The notes under the pieces: model-generated
Seen by the model: only the letters and a program-made list of their open reading frames with translations
What the model was told of the DNA's origin: nothing
Databases searched by the model: none
Translations under genes and position numbers: made by a program
Part shown: positions 11,659-20,225 of the stretch, piece after piece
Layout of the letters: each line of letters opens with the position of its first letter
Numbering within the stretch: the stretch's first letter is position 1
Source of the DNA: Sphingopyxis sp.
GTDB taxonomy: Bacteria > Pseudomonadota > Alphaproteobacteria > Sphingomonadales > Sphingomonadaceae
Length of the DNA: 64,000 bases
Assembly (NCBI GenBank): GCA_013823985.1
Contig: PNNB01000001.1
Coordinates: 192,739 to 256,738, forward strand
Direction of reading: 5' to 3'

Positions 11659-11692
11659 AACGCGTTGGACCGAAGAAAGCTGATTACCTGAT

Positions 11693-13195
11693 ATGAACAG
11701 CCTTTACGACGAATTCCGGATTGCCGTGCATAGCGTGTGGAACCGCCGCTGGCTGGCGCTTGCGATCGCGTGGGGCGTGTGTCTGCTCGGGTGGCTCGTC
11801 ATTGCGATGATCCCCAACAAATATGAATCGAAGGCGCAGATCCAGGTGCGCACCCAATCAATATTGTCGGACCAGGTCGGCATCACGCCGCAGGACCAGC
11901 GCCGCAATATCCAGCAGCTAGCACAGACGCTGATATCGTCGGAGAACCTTGCCAAGGTTGTGCGGGGGACGGATCTGGGTGCTACGGTTGCGACCGATCA
12001 GGAGCTTGCCGGCAAGATCGAAGGGCTGCGCGCCAATATCGAGGTGAAGGCAGAGCAGGACGATTTTTTCGCCATCAGCGCCACCTTGCCCAGCGGCAAG
12101 CTTGCCCGCGATGTCGTGCAGAAGCTGATCGACGTGGCCGAAGAGGACAATATCGCCGGCGACCGCAAGACCACCAGCCAGACCCTGCGCTTCCTCGACG
12201 CGCAGATTGAGGGGCGGCAGAAAGAACTGGCGGATGCCGAGGCGAAGCGGGTTGCCTATGAAACCCAAAATCTGGGCCTGTTGCCGGGCGTCGGTTCGGT
12301 GTCGCAGCGCATGGAAGCGTCGCGTGCGGAACTGAGCCAGATTGACTCGCAACTCATCCAGGCCCGCAGCGCGCTCGCCGCACTCAACGGCCAGTTGGCG
12401 GGAACGCCAGCGACGCTCAACACCCCGTCTGCAGGCGGCGGATCGCCGTCGGCCTTGGGGCAGGCGCAGGGCGAACTCGCCTCGATGCGGGCGCGCGGCT
12501 TTACCGATAGCCATCCCGATGTGGTCGCCATCCGCAACCAGATCGCCAACTTGCGCGCGCAAGGCGGCGGTGGTGCGGGGGCAGGCGGTTATCGCACGCC
12601 CAATCCGGCCTATAGCTCGCTCCAGTCGATGCGCGCCGAACGCGAAGCTGCGGTCACTGCCTTGCAAGCCCGCAAGAGCGCGCTGCAGTCCGACATGGCA
12701 CAACTGGCGGCGAAGCAGACGGCAGAGCCCGGCGTGGCCGCCGAATATCAGCGTATCAACCGCGACTATGAAATCCTGAAGGCGCAATATGACAAGTTGG
12801 TCACCGAACGCGACCAGATCCGTCTGCGCGGGCAGGTTGAAACACAGACCGACGCGGTGCAATTCCGGGTCGTCAAGGAACCGTCGCTGTCGAACGTCCC
12901 TTCCGCACCTAACCGGCCCTTGCTGCTGGCCGCGGTGCTGATCGCGGGGATTGGCGCAGGCATTGGCGCTGCCTTTGCGCTTGGCCAGTTGCAGACCAGT
13001 TTCCCCACCGCCGCGAAGCTTGAACGGGCAAGCGGCCTGCCGGTGATCGGATCGATCTCGCAAATGCTGGGCAGCGAAGAACGCGCGCAGCGCAAGCAGA
13101 AGATGAAGTTGTTCTATGGCGCAACGGGCGGGCTTGTCTGCGTCTTTGCGCTGCTGCTGGTCGCGGAATTCGTCCAGCGCGGTTTGACGGCGTGA
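11693..13195 (+). CDS. XrtA-system polysaccharide chain-length determinant (Wzz-like)
   Basis: This 500-residue polysaccharide co-polymerase controls chain length at the inner membrane. A first membrane segment lies at about residues 19-37 (LALAIAWGVCLLGWLVIAM), and the large periplasmic region is rich in coiled coil (residues about 170-380: TLRFLDAQIEGRQKELADAE onward). A second membrane segment appears near residue 405 after the typical PxxP motif (SNVPSAPNRP), and a further hydrophobic stretch (LFYGATGGLVCVFALLLVAEF) near the C-terminus. It matches TIGR03007, the exosortase-associated chain-length family. The kinase is a separate downstream gene. A Gly-rich insertion (GGGGAGAGGY) lies around residue 290. 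Confidence 0.92.
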   Translation: MNSLYDEFRIAVHSVWNRRWLALAIAWGVCLLGWLVIAMIPNKYESKAQIQVRTQSILSDQVGITPQDQRRNIQQLAQTLISSENLAKVVRGTDLGATVATDQELAGKIEGLRANIEVKAEQDDFFAISATLPSGKLARDVVQKLIDVAEEDNIAGDRKTTSQTLRFLDAQIEGRQKELADAEAKRVAYETQNLGLLPGVGSVSQRMEASRAELSQIDSQLIQARSALAALNGQLAGTPATLNTPSAGGGSPSALGQAQGELASMRARGFTDSHPDVVAIRNQIANLRAQGGGGAGAGGYRTPNPAYSSLQSMRAEREAAVTALQARKSALQSDMAQLAAKQTAEPGVAAEYQRINRDYEILKAQYDKLVTERDQIRLRGQVETQTDAVQFRVVKEPSLSNVPSAPNRPLLLAAVLIAGIGAGIGAAFALGQLQTSFPTAAKLERASGLPVIGSISQMLGSEERAQRKQKMKLFYGATGGLVCVFALLLVAEFVQRGLTA

Positions 13196-13208
13196 GAGGG
13201 CGGAACAG

Positions 13209-14207
13209 ATGAACAAGCATAGCTCAATCAAATCGTCGGGTTCGCTGCTGGAGCGGGCATCGGAAATGTACGACTTTGGCGCGGCGCTGCGCGGCGGTTC
13301 CGCCCCGATACCGGTTCCGCCGGCGGTCGAACCGGAACAGCCTAAAGCCGGGCAACCCGAAGCAGCCCAACCCATCCCAGCGGCACCAGCTCCCGCGCTG
13401 GCACCCGCACCCGCACCTACACCCGCCGCTGCAGCCATCCGCTCGGCCATGGCGCCCGCGCCGGTCAGCCGCACGCAGGTCACGATCAGCCGCGAACGGC
13501 TGGCCGCGCATAACTTCATCGTGCCCGACGGCCCGGTCACCGGCCTTTCGGAAGAATTCCGCATCGTAAAGCGCCAGCTTCTTCTGGCGGCGCGTGGGGG
13601 CAAGGGTTTCGATCCGCTGCCCCATGGCGAGCGCATCCTGATCTGCTCCGCCAATCCGGACGAGGGCAAGACCTATAGCGCGATCAACCTCGCGCTTTCG
13701 ATGGCATCGGAAAAAGATAACCGCGTGCTTCTGGTCGATGCCGACTTTGCAAAGCCGAGCATTCTTTCAACTCTGGGTATCGAAAAGCATCGCGGATTCA
13801 TGGACGCGCTGGCCGACCCGGACTGTGATGTGGAATCGCTTGTTCTGCAGACCGATATTGACGGCCTGTCGATCCTTCCAGCGGGAAGCCAGACCAATCA
13901 GGATACCGAATATCTGGCCGCGTCGCGCACCGCCGAGATCATCGACCAGCTTACCCGCAACGACCCGGCCCGCATCATCATCTTTGACTCGCCACCTGCG
14001 CTGGCCGCGTCGCCGGCGTCGGTGCTGGCGTTGCATGTCGGACAGACCCTGATGGTCGTCCATGCGGATGTCACGACCGAGAGCGCCCTGCGGGATGCCC
14101 TCAGCCTGTTGAGCGGCTGCGAGAATATCCAGCTTTTGCTCAACCGCACCAAATTCTCTCCGACCGGGCGAAAGTTCGGCAATTACTACGGATATGGAGC
14201 TTCGTAA
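13209..14207 (+). CDS. XrtA-associated cytoplasmic tyrosine autokinase (BY-kinase)
   Basis: This 332-residue bacterial tyrosine kinase works with the preceding co-polymerase to regulate polymerisation. The first ~90 residues are low-complexity Pro/Ala (APALAPAPAPTPAAAA). The kinase has Walker A SANPDEGKT at 147-155, Walker A' VLLVDADF at 173-180 and Walker B IIIFDSPPA. The C-terminus ends in a tyrosine cluster (GNYYGYGAS), the usual autophosphorylation tail. The Walker A has Asp where many family members have Gly (PGEGKT). It corresponds to TIGR03018. The stop overlaps the next start as TAATG. Confidence 0.92.
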   Translation: MNKHSSIKSSGSLLERASEMYDFGAALRGGSAPIPVPPAVEPEQPKAGQPEAAQPIPAAPAPALAPAPAPTPAAAAIRSAMAPAPVSRTQVTISRERLAAHNFIVPDGPVTGLSEEFRIVKRQLLLAARGGKGFDPLPHGERILICSANPDEGKTYSAINLALSMASEKDNRVLLVDADFAKPSILSTLGIEKHRGFMDALADPDCDVESLVLQTDIDGLSILPAGSQTNQDTEYLAASRTAEIIDQLTRNDPARIIIFDSPPALAASPASVLALHVGQTLMVVHADVTTESALRDALSLLSGCENIQLLLNRTKFSPTGRKFGNYYGYGAS

Positions 14208-15913
14208 TGCACATGCCTGTTTTGAAAATCGCATTGCTGGCAGGGGTCGCACTTTCGCCTCTTCCGGCATTGGCACAACAGATTGATTCGGGCTGGTCAC
14301 CTGTCGAGGACAGCTACGCCAGTTCCGATGAAGCGCCCGAAGACGCCGCGCCCGTCAGCAAAAAGCGCGGCAAGAAACGCGCCGAGCCGCGGGTCGAAGT
14401 CGTTCCCTATATCGAGGCGCAGCAGGTGCTTGTGGCCGATCTGAAAAATGGCGGCGATGTATTGACCTATTCGACCGTTGCGGCCGGTGTGGATGCCTCC
14501 ATCGCCACCCGCCGGGCCGAAGGCCAAGTCAGCGTGCGTTATGAGCGGCTGATCGGCTATGACAATGGTGTCGACGATCAGGACATCATCACCGGTCTGG
14601 CACGCGGCTCTTTGGCGGTGACCCGTAATCTCAGCCTCGAAGCGGGCGGCGTCGCGGCGCGCACCCGTGTCGATGGACGCGGTGCAGCGCCTGTCAATCT
14701 TGTCGGCAATCCCGATAATATCACGCAGGTCTATTCGGTGTATGGCGGACCTACTTTCACCACACAGGCCGGTGATCTGAGCATCAACGCTGCCTATCGT
14801 GCGGGTTATACCAAGGTTGAAAGCAAGGACACGGTTGTTCTGCCCGCTGGCCAGCAACGGTTTGACCAGTTTGACGATAGCGTCAGCCAATTGGCGACCG
14901 CGTCGGTCGGGATGCAGCCCGGACCTTTGCCCATCGGCTGGGCCGTGAGCGGAAGCTGGCAGCGTGAAGATGCAGGCCAGTTGGACGGTCGTTTCGACGG
15001 TAAATATGTCCGCGGCGATGTGACCGTGCCGGTGTCCCCGACATTGGCCCTGGTCGGCGGTGCGGGTTATGAAGATATCGAAATTTCCGAACGCGATGCC
15101 TTGCGCGATGCAGGCGGCGTTCCGATTGTCGGCACCGACGGGCGTCTTGTCAAAGATCCGAGCTCGCCACGCCTGATCGCCTATCAGACCGACGGCCTGA
15201 TCTGGGATGCCGGTGTATTGTGGCGTCCAAGCCCCCGCACTTCGGTCGAGGCACGTTATGGCCGACGTTATGGATCAGATATCTATATCGGCAGCCTCAG
15301 CTATCGTCCCGGACGCGACTGGGCGGTCAATGTGTCGGTGTACGATACGGTCACCGGCTTTGGCAGCCTGCTGAACGACAATCTGGCCGCATTGCCGACG
15401 CAGTTCCGCACCACACGCAATCCGCTTTCCGGCGATATTGGCGGTTGCGCCTTTGGCCAGAGCGGGGGGCTGTGCCTGAACGACGCCTTGCAGAACGCAT
15501 CGTCCGCAGCATTCCGCCAGCGCGGCGTCACCGCATCCTTTAGCGGCACCACCGGCGGTTGGGATACGGGCGTGGCACTGGGCTATAACCGGCGTAAAGC
15601 GATCGCATCACGTTTGGGCGCGCAGGCGCAGGTCGATGGCGTGACGGACGAGTTTTTCTTTGCCGCCGCATACCTGGGCACAAGCATTGACCAGCGGACC
15701 CGCTTTGAATCAAATATTTATGCAAGCTATTTCGATTCAGGATTTGCAAGCGCCAACGATGTTCTGCAAACTGGTGCAAATGCAGCGCTTTACCGCCAGA
15801 TTATTCGCGGACTTTCTGCCAAGGCTGCGGTCGGCCTCGACAGCTATCGCCAAGAGGATTTCGACAGCGAACTGACGGCCTCCGCATTGCTCGGTCTGCG
15901 GTATAGTTTTTAA
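14207..15913 (+). CDS. XrtA-associated outer-membrane beta-barrel protein
   Basis: This 568-residue protein has a signal peptide (MHMPVLKIALLAGVALSPLPALAQQ). A short charged linker follows (KKRGKKRAEPR, residues about 50-60), then repeating amphipathic strands with many Tyr/Arg/Asp turns. The last residue is aromatic after RYSF, the usual outer-membrane assembly signal. It resembles the exosortase-cluster family TIGR03016. Some databases mislabel such proteins YajC; nothing here supports that. It probably provides an outer-membrane component for the polysaccharide. The start overlaps the kinase stop; a second ATG 6 bases on is an alternative. Confidence 0.82.
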   Translation: MHMPVLKIALLAGVALSPLPALAQQIDSGWSPVEDSYASSDEAPEDAAPVSKKRGKKRAEPRVEVVPYIEAQQVLVADLKNGGDVLTYSTVAAGVDASIATRRAEGQVSVRYERLIGYDNGVDDQDIITGLARGSLAVTRNLSLEAGGVAARTRVDGRGAAPVNLVGNPDNITQVYSVYGGPTFTTQAGDLSINAAYRAGYTKVESKDTVVLPAGQQRFDQFDDSVSQLATASVGMQPGPLPIGWAVSGSWQREDAGQLDGRFDGKYVRGDVTVPVSPTLALVGGAGYEDIEISERDALRDAGGVPIVGTDGRLVKDPSSPRLIAYQTDGLIWDAGVLWRPSPRTSVEARYGRRYGSDIYIGSLSYRPGRDWAVNVSVYDTVTGFGSLLNDNLAALPTQFRTTRNPLSGDIGGCAFGQSGGLCLNDALQNASSAAFRQRGVTASFSGTTGGWDTGVALGYNRRKAIASRLGAQAQVDGVTDEFFFAAAYLGTSIDQRTRFESNIYASYFDSGFASANDVLQTGANAALYRQIIRGLSAKAAVGLDSYRQEDFDSELTASALLGLRYSF

Positions 15914-15924
15914 GGGACATCACG

Positions 15925-17061
15925 ATGTACGACCAATATTACAATCTATCCTCCCGCCCTTTTCAGCTCACACCTGATCCGCAATTCTATTTCGAGAGCG
16001 CGACGCACCGCAAAGCCTTGTCGTATCTGGGCTATGGTCTTGCCCAAGGCGAAGGGTTCATCGTGATCACCGGCGAGGTTGGCGCAGGCAAATCGACCCT
16101 GGTCAGCCATCTGATGCAGAGCGTGGATAAGGCACGCCTGACGGCCGCGACAATCGTGACAAGCCAGCTTGATGGCCTTGATATGGTGCATATGACTGCC
16201 GAATCCTTCGGCATCGATACGCGCGGGCTGGATAAAGCGGCGACATTGAAAAGCATCGAAAACTTCCTGCATGCCGAAGCGCGCGCAGGGCGTCGTTGCT
16301 TGCTGGTTGTGGACGAAGCGCAGAATCTTTCGGTGGATGCACTGGAAGAGCTGCGCATGCTGTCCAATTTCCAGCTTGGATCCTCAGCCCTGCTGCAGAT
16401 ATTCCTTCTCGGCCAGCCGGAATTCCGCGATCTGGTCCGCGATGCCCCGGAACTGGAGCAGCTGCGTCAACGTGTCATCGCGACGCACCATCTTGAGCCG
16501 ATGGATGCGAACGAGGTCGAGCCCTATATCGTGCACCGCCTGTCGCGGGCCGGCTGGAATGGCCGTCCCGAAGTTACGGCGGATGCCTATAGCGCGCTCT
16601 TTGCCGAAACGGCGGGTGTCCCGCGCAAGCTGAATACATTGATGAACCGCGTCATGCTGATGGGTGCGGTGGAACAAGTGGACAAGCTTGATGGCCGCAT
16701 GGTGGCAGCCGTGATCGCCGACATGGCGGGCAAGCCATTTGCTTATGAAGCGCCGATGTCGACCCATGCTCCTGTGACCGAGACGGCGGCTGTAGCCGAA
16801 GCGGTTGCAGAAGCTCCCGTCGAGCAGGAACAAGCACCAGCCCCCCGCAAGGTTGAAGCCGTTGCCCCCATCGCCCCGACGGCGGCAGCCGCTGTGGCCG
16901 GTCCCGAACTCGACGCATTGATTGCCCGGATCGCCACATTGGAACAGCGGGTAACCGAGCAGGAAGCGGCGCTTCGCCGCGTATTGTCGATGATGATCGA
17001 TTGGATGGATAAGGAAGCTCGCCTCGACGCCCGGTTCATGCAGAACAACCGCGCCGCCTAA
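15925..17061 (+). CDS. XrtA/PEP-CTERM-associated AAA ATPase (ExeA/GspA-like)
   Basis: This 378-residue ATPase begins MYDQYYNLSSRPFQLTPDP, as ExeA-type proteins do. It has Walker A GEVGAGKS at about 50-57, Walker B LLVVDEAQNLS near 125-134, and the arginine-rich sensor region LEQLRQRVIATHHLEPM. The C-terminal third is Ala/Glu-rich linker followed by a predicted coiled coil (DALIARIATLEQRVTEQEAA). It matches TIGR03015. The role in polysaccharide assembly is not established, though it is almost always present in XrtA clusters. Confidence 0.92.
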   Translation: MYDQYYNLSSRPFQLTPDPQFYFESATHRKALSYLGYGLAQGEGFIVITGEVGAGKSTLVSHLMQSVDKARLTAATIVTSQLDGLDMVHMTAESFGIDTRGLDKAATLKSIENFLHAEARAGRRCLLVVDEAQNLSVDALEELRMLSNFQLGSSALLQIFLLGQPEFRDLVRDAPELEQLRQRVIATHHLEPMDANEVEPYIVHRLSRAGWNGRPEVTADAYSALFAETAGVPRKLNTLMNRVMLMGAVEQVDKLDGRMVAAVIADMAGKPFAYEAPMSTHAPVTETAAVAEAVAEAPVEQEQAPAPRKVEAVAPIAPTAAAAVAGPELDALIARIATLEQRVTEQEAALRRVLSMMIDWMDKEARLDARFMQNNRAA

Positions 17062-17101
17062 ACACGACAGCAATGTCGGATTTTGAAGGAAACCCCATTC
17101 G

Positions 17102-17950
17102 GTGCTTAACGCGCTCTCCGTTGATGTTGAAGACTGGTTTCAGGTCGGGGCGTTTGAAACCGTCATCGACCGGAAAAGCTGGGATTCGCGCGAATGCAGG
17201 GTGGAGCGCAATACCGACAATGTTTTGGTGCTTTTCGAAGAAGCCGATGTCAAGGCAACCTTCTTCACGCTCGGCTGGGTCGCAGAGCGCTATCCCAGCC
17301 TGATCCGCCGGATTGTCGATGCCGGACATGAAATTGCCAGCCACGGCTATGGCCATGATCGTGTTTTCACCTTTTCACCCGAACAATTTGCCGACGATCT
17401 GAAACGGTCGCGCGCGCTGATCGAGGACGCCGCCGGAGTTGGCGTGACCGGATATCGCGCGCCGAGCTTTTCGATTGATCAACGCACGCCATGGGCACAT
17501 GAAATATTGGCCGAGCAGGGCTATACTTATTCATCGAGCGTCGCCCCCATTAAGCACGACCATTATGGCTGGGCCGAAGCCCCGCGCTTTGCCTTCCGGC
17601 CGGTGGCGGGAAGCGACTTTCTGGAAATTCCGGTCACCACGGCAGAGCTTGGACCAAAGCGCCTCGCCGCAGGTGGCGGCGGATTTTTCCGGCTGTTGCC
17701 CTATGCCTTTTCGCGCTGGGCCATTCGTCAGGTCAACGAACGCGACGGGCGTCCGGCGGTGATCTATTTCCATCCTTGGGAAATCGACCCGGAACAGCCG
17801 CGCGTTCCGAATGCGCCGCTGAAATCGAAAATCCGCCATTATACGAAACTGGACGTGATGGCGGACAAGCTGAAGCGCTTGCCGCAGGATTTTGAGTGGG
17901 AACGGCTCGACAGCGTTGTTGCCCGGGAAAAGGCCAGGTTGGCCGCATGA
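17102..17950 (+). CDS. XrtA-system polysaccharide deacetylase (NodB fold, DUF3473)
   Basis: This 282-residue NodB-type deacetylase probably removes acetyl groups from the exopolysaccharide. Motif 1 is SVDVEDWF near the N-terminus and motif 2 is SHGYGHD. Motif 3 is GYRAPSFS, and the C-terminal part (YFHPWEIDPEQPR) is the DUF3473 extension typical of TIGR03006. The only start in frame at the right place is GTG at 17102, preceded by AAGGAA about 10 bases upstream; an ATG at 17073 is out of frame. The product has no signal peptide and should be cytoplasmic. The stop overlaps the next ATG as ATGA. Confidence 0.92.
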   Translation: MLNALSVDVEDWFQVGAFETVIDRKSWDSRECRVERNTDNVLVLFEEADVKATFFTLGWVAERYPSLIRRIVDAGHEIASHGYGHDRVFTFSPEQFADDLKRSRALIEDAAGVGVTGYRAPSFSIDQRTPWAHEILAEQGYTYSSSVAPIKHDHYGWAEAPRFAFRPVAGSDFLEIPVTTAELGPKRLAAGGGGFFRLLPYAFSRWAIRQVNERDGRPAVIYFHPWEIDPEQPRVPNAPLKSKIRHYTKLDVMADKLKRLPQDFEWERLDSVVAREKARLAA

Positions 17951-19017
17951 ACGCACCGATTATCCGCACCCGCACCACGGTGCGCGCCGCCGACCTGCGC
18001 GACGTGCACGAGGTGGCGCGTCTTGATGCCTGGGTTATGGCGCAGGACAACGGTCTGCCGTTCCACCGTCCCAAATGGCTTTTGGCGATTGAAGCGGGAA
18101 CGGGACAAGAGGCCCACTGCCTGATCGCCGAACGCGGCGGAACGATCGTCGCGCTTCTGCCCTTTCATCTTGTCCATTCGCCGCTGTTCGGGCGGGCGCT
18201 GGTGTCGTCGGCCTTTGCCGTGGGCGGCGGCATATTGTCGACAAGCGCAAAAGCCACCCAAATGCTGGCGCAGGAAATCTGCACGCTCGCCGACCGTTGG
18301 AGTTGCCCGACGGTTGAGCTGCGCGGCGGATCACTGCCTGGGGGAAGCTGGATTGAAAAGCGGGACTCGCACGCCAATTTCCTGAAGCCGTTGCAAAGCG
18401 ACGACGAAGCCGAACTGCTGGCAATTCCGCGCAAGCAGCGCGCCGAGGTGCGCAAAGGGCTGGAAAATGGCCTGACCGTGGTGACCGGACGATCGGCGCA
18501 GGATCTGGACCAGCAATATGCGATCTATGCCGAAAGCGTGCGCAATCTGGGCACGCCGGTCTACCCCCGCGCGTTAATGGCCTCGGTATTGGATGCCTTT
18601 GGCGACGACGCCGACATATTGACCGTTCGCGACGGCGAACGCCCTGTCGCCAGCGTCTTCAGCCTCTACCACAAGGGCGTAGTCATGCCCTATTGGGGCG
18701 GGGGCTTATGGGACGCACGGCGCCTGCGCGCCAATGATGTCATGTACTACGCGCTCATGAACCATGCCCGGCGGCGTGGTTGCACCCATTTTGATTTCGG
18801 CCGCTCCAAGACCGAATCCGGCGCCTATTTCTTCAAGAAAAACTGGGGCTTTGAACCCGAACCGATGGCCTATGCGGTACAAACGGCGGATGGGCAGGAA
18901 CCGAGGGACATCAACCCGAACAGCCCGAAATACCGTGCGCAGATTGCGCTGTGGCAGAAATTGCCGTTGCCGGTTGCCAATATTTTGGGGCCCTGGATCG
19001 CCAAAGGGCTGGGGTGA
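17947..19017 (+). CDS. FemAB-family XrtA/PEP-CTERM-associated protein
   Basis: This 356-residue protein has a tandem GNAT-like fold of the FemAB/LipidII-aminoacyltransferase type. Visible segments are LIAERGGTIVALLPFHLV, EVRKGLENGLTV and VFSLYHKGVVMPYWGGG. The signature end reads CTHFDFGRSKTESGAYFFKK followed by NWGF. It corresponds to TIGR03019. FemAB enzymes transfer amino acids from aminoacyl-tRNA; in XrtA clusters the acceptor could be the glycan, but this is unproven. The start chosen overlaps the deacetylase stop (ATGA); an upstream frame extension to 17896 has no homologous content. The stop overlaps the next gene as TGATG. Confidence 0.9.
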   Translation: MNAPIIRTRTTVRAADLRDVHEVARLDAWVMAQDNGLPFHRPKWLLAIEAGTGQEAHCLIAERGGTIVALLPFHLVHSPLFGRALVSSAFAVGGGILSTSAKATQMLAQEICTLADRWSCPTVELRGGSLPGGSWIEKRDSHANFLKPLQSDDEAELLAIPRKQRAEVRKGLENGLTVVTGRSAQDLDQQYAIYAESVRNLGTPVYPRALMASVLDAFGDDADILTVRDGERPVASVFSLYHKGVVMPYWGGGLWDARRLRANDVMYYALMNHARRRGCTHFDFGRSKTESGAYFFKKNWGFEPEPMAYAVQTADGQEPRDINPNSPKYRAQIALWQKLPLPVANILGPWIAKGLG

Positions 19018-20225
19018 TGCGCGAGATATTATTTCTGGCACATCGTATCCCGTGGCCAGCCGACCGGGGCGACAAAATAAGATCGCACCATATATTGAAA
19101 CATCTGTGCGCGATGGCCCCTGTGCATGTCGGCACCTTTGCCGATGATGACCGCGACATGGGCTTTGCGCCAGCGATGGACGGACTGGTCGCCTCCCGCC
19201 ATGTGGAATTGCGGAGCAAACCGCAGTGGCAGGCAGGGTTGGAAGCTTTGGTGACAGGGCAGCCTGTTTCGGTGCGCAGTTTCGCCAGCCGGTCGATGCA
19301 GCAATGGGTGGATGACCAGCTCGCATCGGGCCGGATCAGCCATATATTCTGCTTCTCGGGGCAAATGGCGCACTATGTGCCTGAGGATTTTGACGGCCGC
19401 TTCGTCATGGATTTTGTCGATGTCGACAGCGCCAAATTTGAAAGCTACGCCGATGAGGGCAGTGCCTTCATGCGGTGGGTGAACCGCCGCGAAGGGCGGT
19501 TGCTGGGAGCTTTTGAAGCGGAAATTGCGGCGCGGGCGGACGCCAGCCTGCTGGTCAGCGACGCCGAGGCTGCGCTATTTGAACGCCGCACGTCGGCGCG
19601 GGGGGTGGAGGCGCTCAGCAACGGGATCGACACCGAATTCTACGATCCGGCGGGGCATTTCAAAAAACTGCACCCGCCGTTTCCCGATCCGCTTGTCCTG
19701 TTTACCGGGCAGATGGATTACCGCCCGAATATCGAGGCGGTGGCCGACTTTGCGGAAACGGCCATGCCGCTGATCCGCGCGCATTATCCCGAGGCGACCT
19801 TCGCGATCGTCGGGCGCAATCCGACGCAGGCGGTATCCGACCTGTCGATGCTGCCCGGTGTTCAGGTCACAGGGGCGGTTGATGATGTCCGCACCTGGCT
19901 GGGCGCGGCGGATGTGGTGGTTGCCCCGCTCCGGATCGCGCGCGGCATCCAGAATAAAGTGCTCGAAGCGATGGCGATGGCCAAGCCGGTCGTCGCCTCG
20001 CCCGCTGCGGCCGAGGGCATCTTGGCGGAGAATGGGCAACATCTGTTCGTCGAACGCGATGTGCGCGCTGAGGCCGAGCGGGTCTGCGCGCTTCTCGCCG
20101 ACCCGACGCGCGCTCTGGCGGTCGGCAAAGCAGCCCGCGACCATGTGTGCACCCATTATGGCTGGCAACGCCAATTAGCCCCCCTTGATCGCCTGATGGG
20201 CTTTAGCACGGACGACCCGCAATGA
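19017..20225 (+). CDS. XrtA-associated glycosyltransferase, GT4 type
   Basis: This 402-residue retaining glycosyltransferase matches the PEP-CTERM/XrtA family TIGR03087. The N-terminal Rossmann domain begins MREILFLAHRIPWPADRGDK. The donor-binding domain has VLFTGQMDYRPNIEAV, IVGRNPT and the GT4 signature NKVLEAMAMAKPVVASP. It should add one sugar of the repeat unit at the cytoplasmic face. The start at 19017 overlaps the FemAB stop; the frame is open further upstream but only antisense-like residues precede it. The last codons overlap the exosortase start by 4 bases. Confidence 0.92.
   Translation: MREILFLAHRIPWPADRGDKIRSHHILKHLCAMAPVHVGTFADDDRDMGFAPAMDGLVASRHVELRSKPQWQAGLEALVTGQPVSVRSFASRSMQQWVDDQLASGRISHIFCFSGQMAHYVPEDFDGRFVMDFVDVDSAKFESYADEGSAFMRWVNRREGRLLGAFEAEIAARADASLLVSDAEAALFERRTSARGVEALSNGIDTEFYDPAGHFKKLHPPFPDPLVLFTGQMDYRPNIEAVADFAETAMPLIRAHYPEATFAIVGRNPTQAVSDLSMLPGVQVTGAVDDVRTWLGAADVVVAPLRIARGIQNKVLEAMAMAKPVVASPAAAEGILAENGQHLFVERDVRAEAERVCALLADPTRALAVGKAARDHVCTHYGWQRQLAPLDRLMGFSTDDPQ

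Noticed and set aside
11918..13669. 583-codon minus-strand frame opposite the chain-length determinant and autokinase
   Set aside because: The opposite strand encodes two well-recognised XrtA proteins; this frame is low-complexity shadow sequence.
14207..15913. YajC (preprotein translocase) as the name for the outer-membrane barrel
   Set aside because: YajC is about 110 residues with one membrane helix; this is a 568-residue barrel-like protein with a signal peptide.
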